Program-made: the position numbers and the translations under genes | Origin: Chara braunii | Taxonomy: Eukaryota > Streptophyta > Charophyceae > Charales > Characeae | DNA length: 26,128 nucleotides | Assembly: GCA_003427395.1 (NCBI GenBank) | Contig: BFEA01000531.1 | Coordinates: forward strand, 578,329 to 604,456 | Direction: 5' to 3' | The notes under the pieces: generated by a model | Databases searched by the model: none | What the model was told of the DNA's origin: nothing | The model's input: only the letters and a program-made list of their open reading frames with translations | In this document: piece by piece, positions 26,080 through 26,128 of the stretch | Position numbering within the stretch: the first letter of the stretch is position 1 | Layout: the number at the start of each line of letters is the position of its first letter

Positions 26080-26128
26080 CACAGAACTATTGACTAAGAG
26101 CATGAGCATGTGAAGTAGAAGAAGAAAC

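Overview
The window looks like repeat-dense nuclear DNA of a green-lineage (streptophyte) eukaryote, perhaps a charophyte alga. Evidence is a U2 snRNA copy with the plant-type 5' end, a type III hammerhead core like that of plant retrozymes, tRNA-derived SINEs, many microsatellites, long homopolymers and one assembly gap (14421-14757). The organism call is inference. There is no operon structure, CRISPR array or rRNA.

Only one gene appears intact: an intronless 1243-codon frame at 10095-13826 (+). It encodes a secreted NOTUM/pectin-acetylesterase-like domain, one membrane span and a complete ABCG half-transporter. The transporter motifs are intact. The esterase-like domain has lost the expected nucleophile serine and histidine, so it is probably a pseudo-hydrolase ectodomain.

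Left part (1-10094): a tRNA-derived SINE in two opposite copies (about 30-655 minus, 3821-4318 plus), a retroposed U2 snRNA fragment with an 11-bp target-site duplication and a paralogous empty site in the window, several tandem duplications, a 201-bp inverted-repeat element (5411-5611), two weaker tRNA-like fragments, and the 5' flank of the ABCG gene.

Right part (13827-26128): after the gap and a set of duplicated CA-bearing sequences comes a graveyard of two intermingled repeat systems. The first is a roughly 100-bp repeat carrying a hammerhead ribozyme core, at least ten full or partial copies, many bounded by (TA)n. One copy (18242-18301) can be folded as a type III hammerhead with every helix, but G12 is A. 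The second is a decayed element that appears to encode a reverse transcriptase (18586-19260), a Ser/Thr/Pro-rich spacer, a Josephin (ataxin-3-like) cysteine protease domain, a Cys/His zinc motif and a RING-like finger, ending in a 3' module present three times. One Josephin domain (20652-21212) has an open frame and Cys, His and Asn at catalytic positions with ataxin-3-like spacing. A second copy near 23770-25860 is rearranged, with its Josephin segment opposite in strand to the rest. An organellar-type tRNA-fMet fragment (23508-23561) is cut by a hammerhead repeat.

The mobile sequences have inserted into one another, and paralogous empty sites within the window give some relative order.
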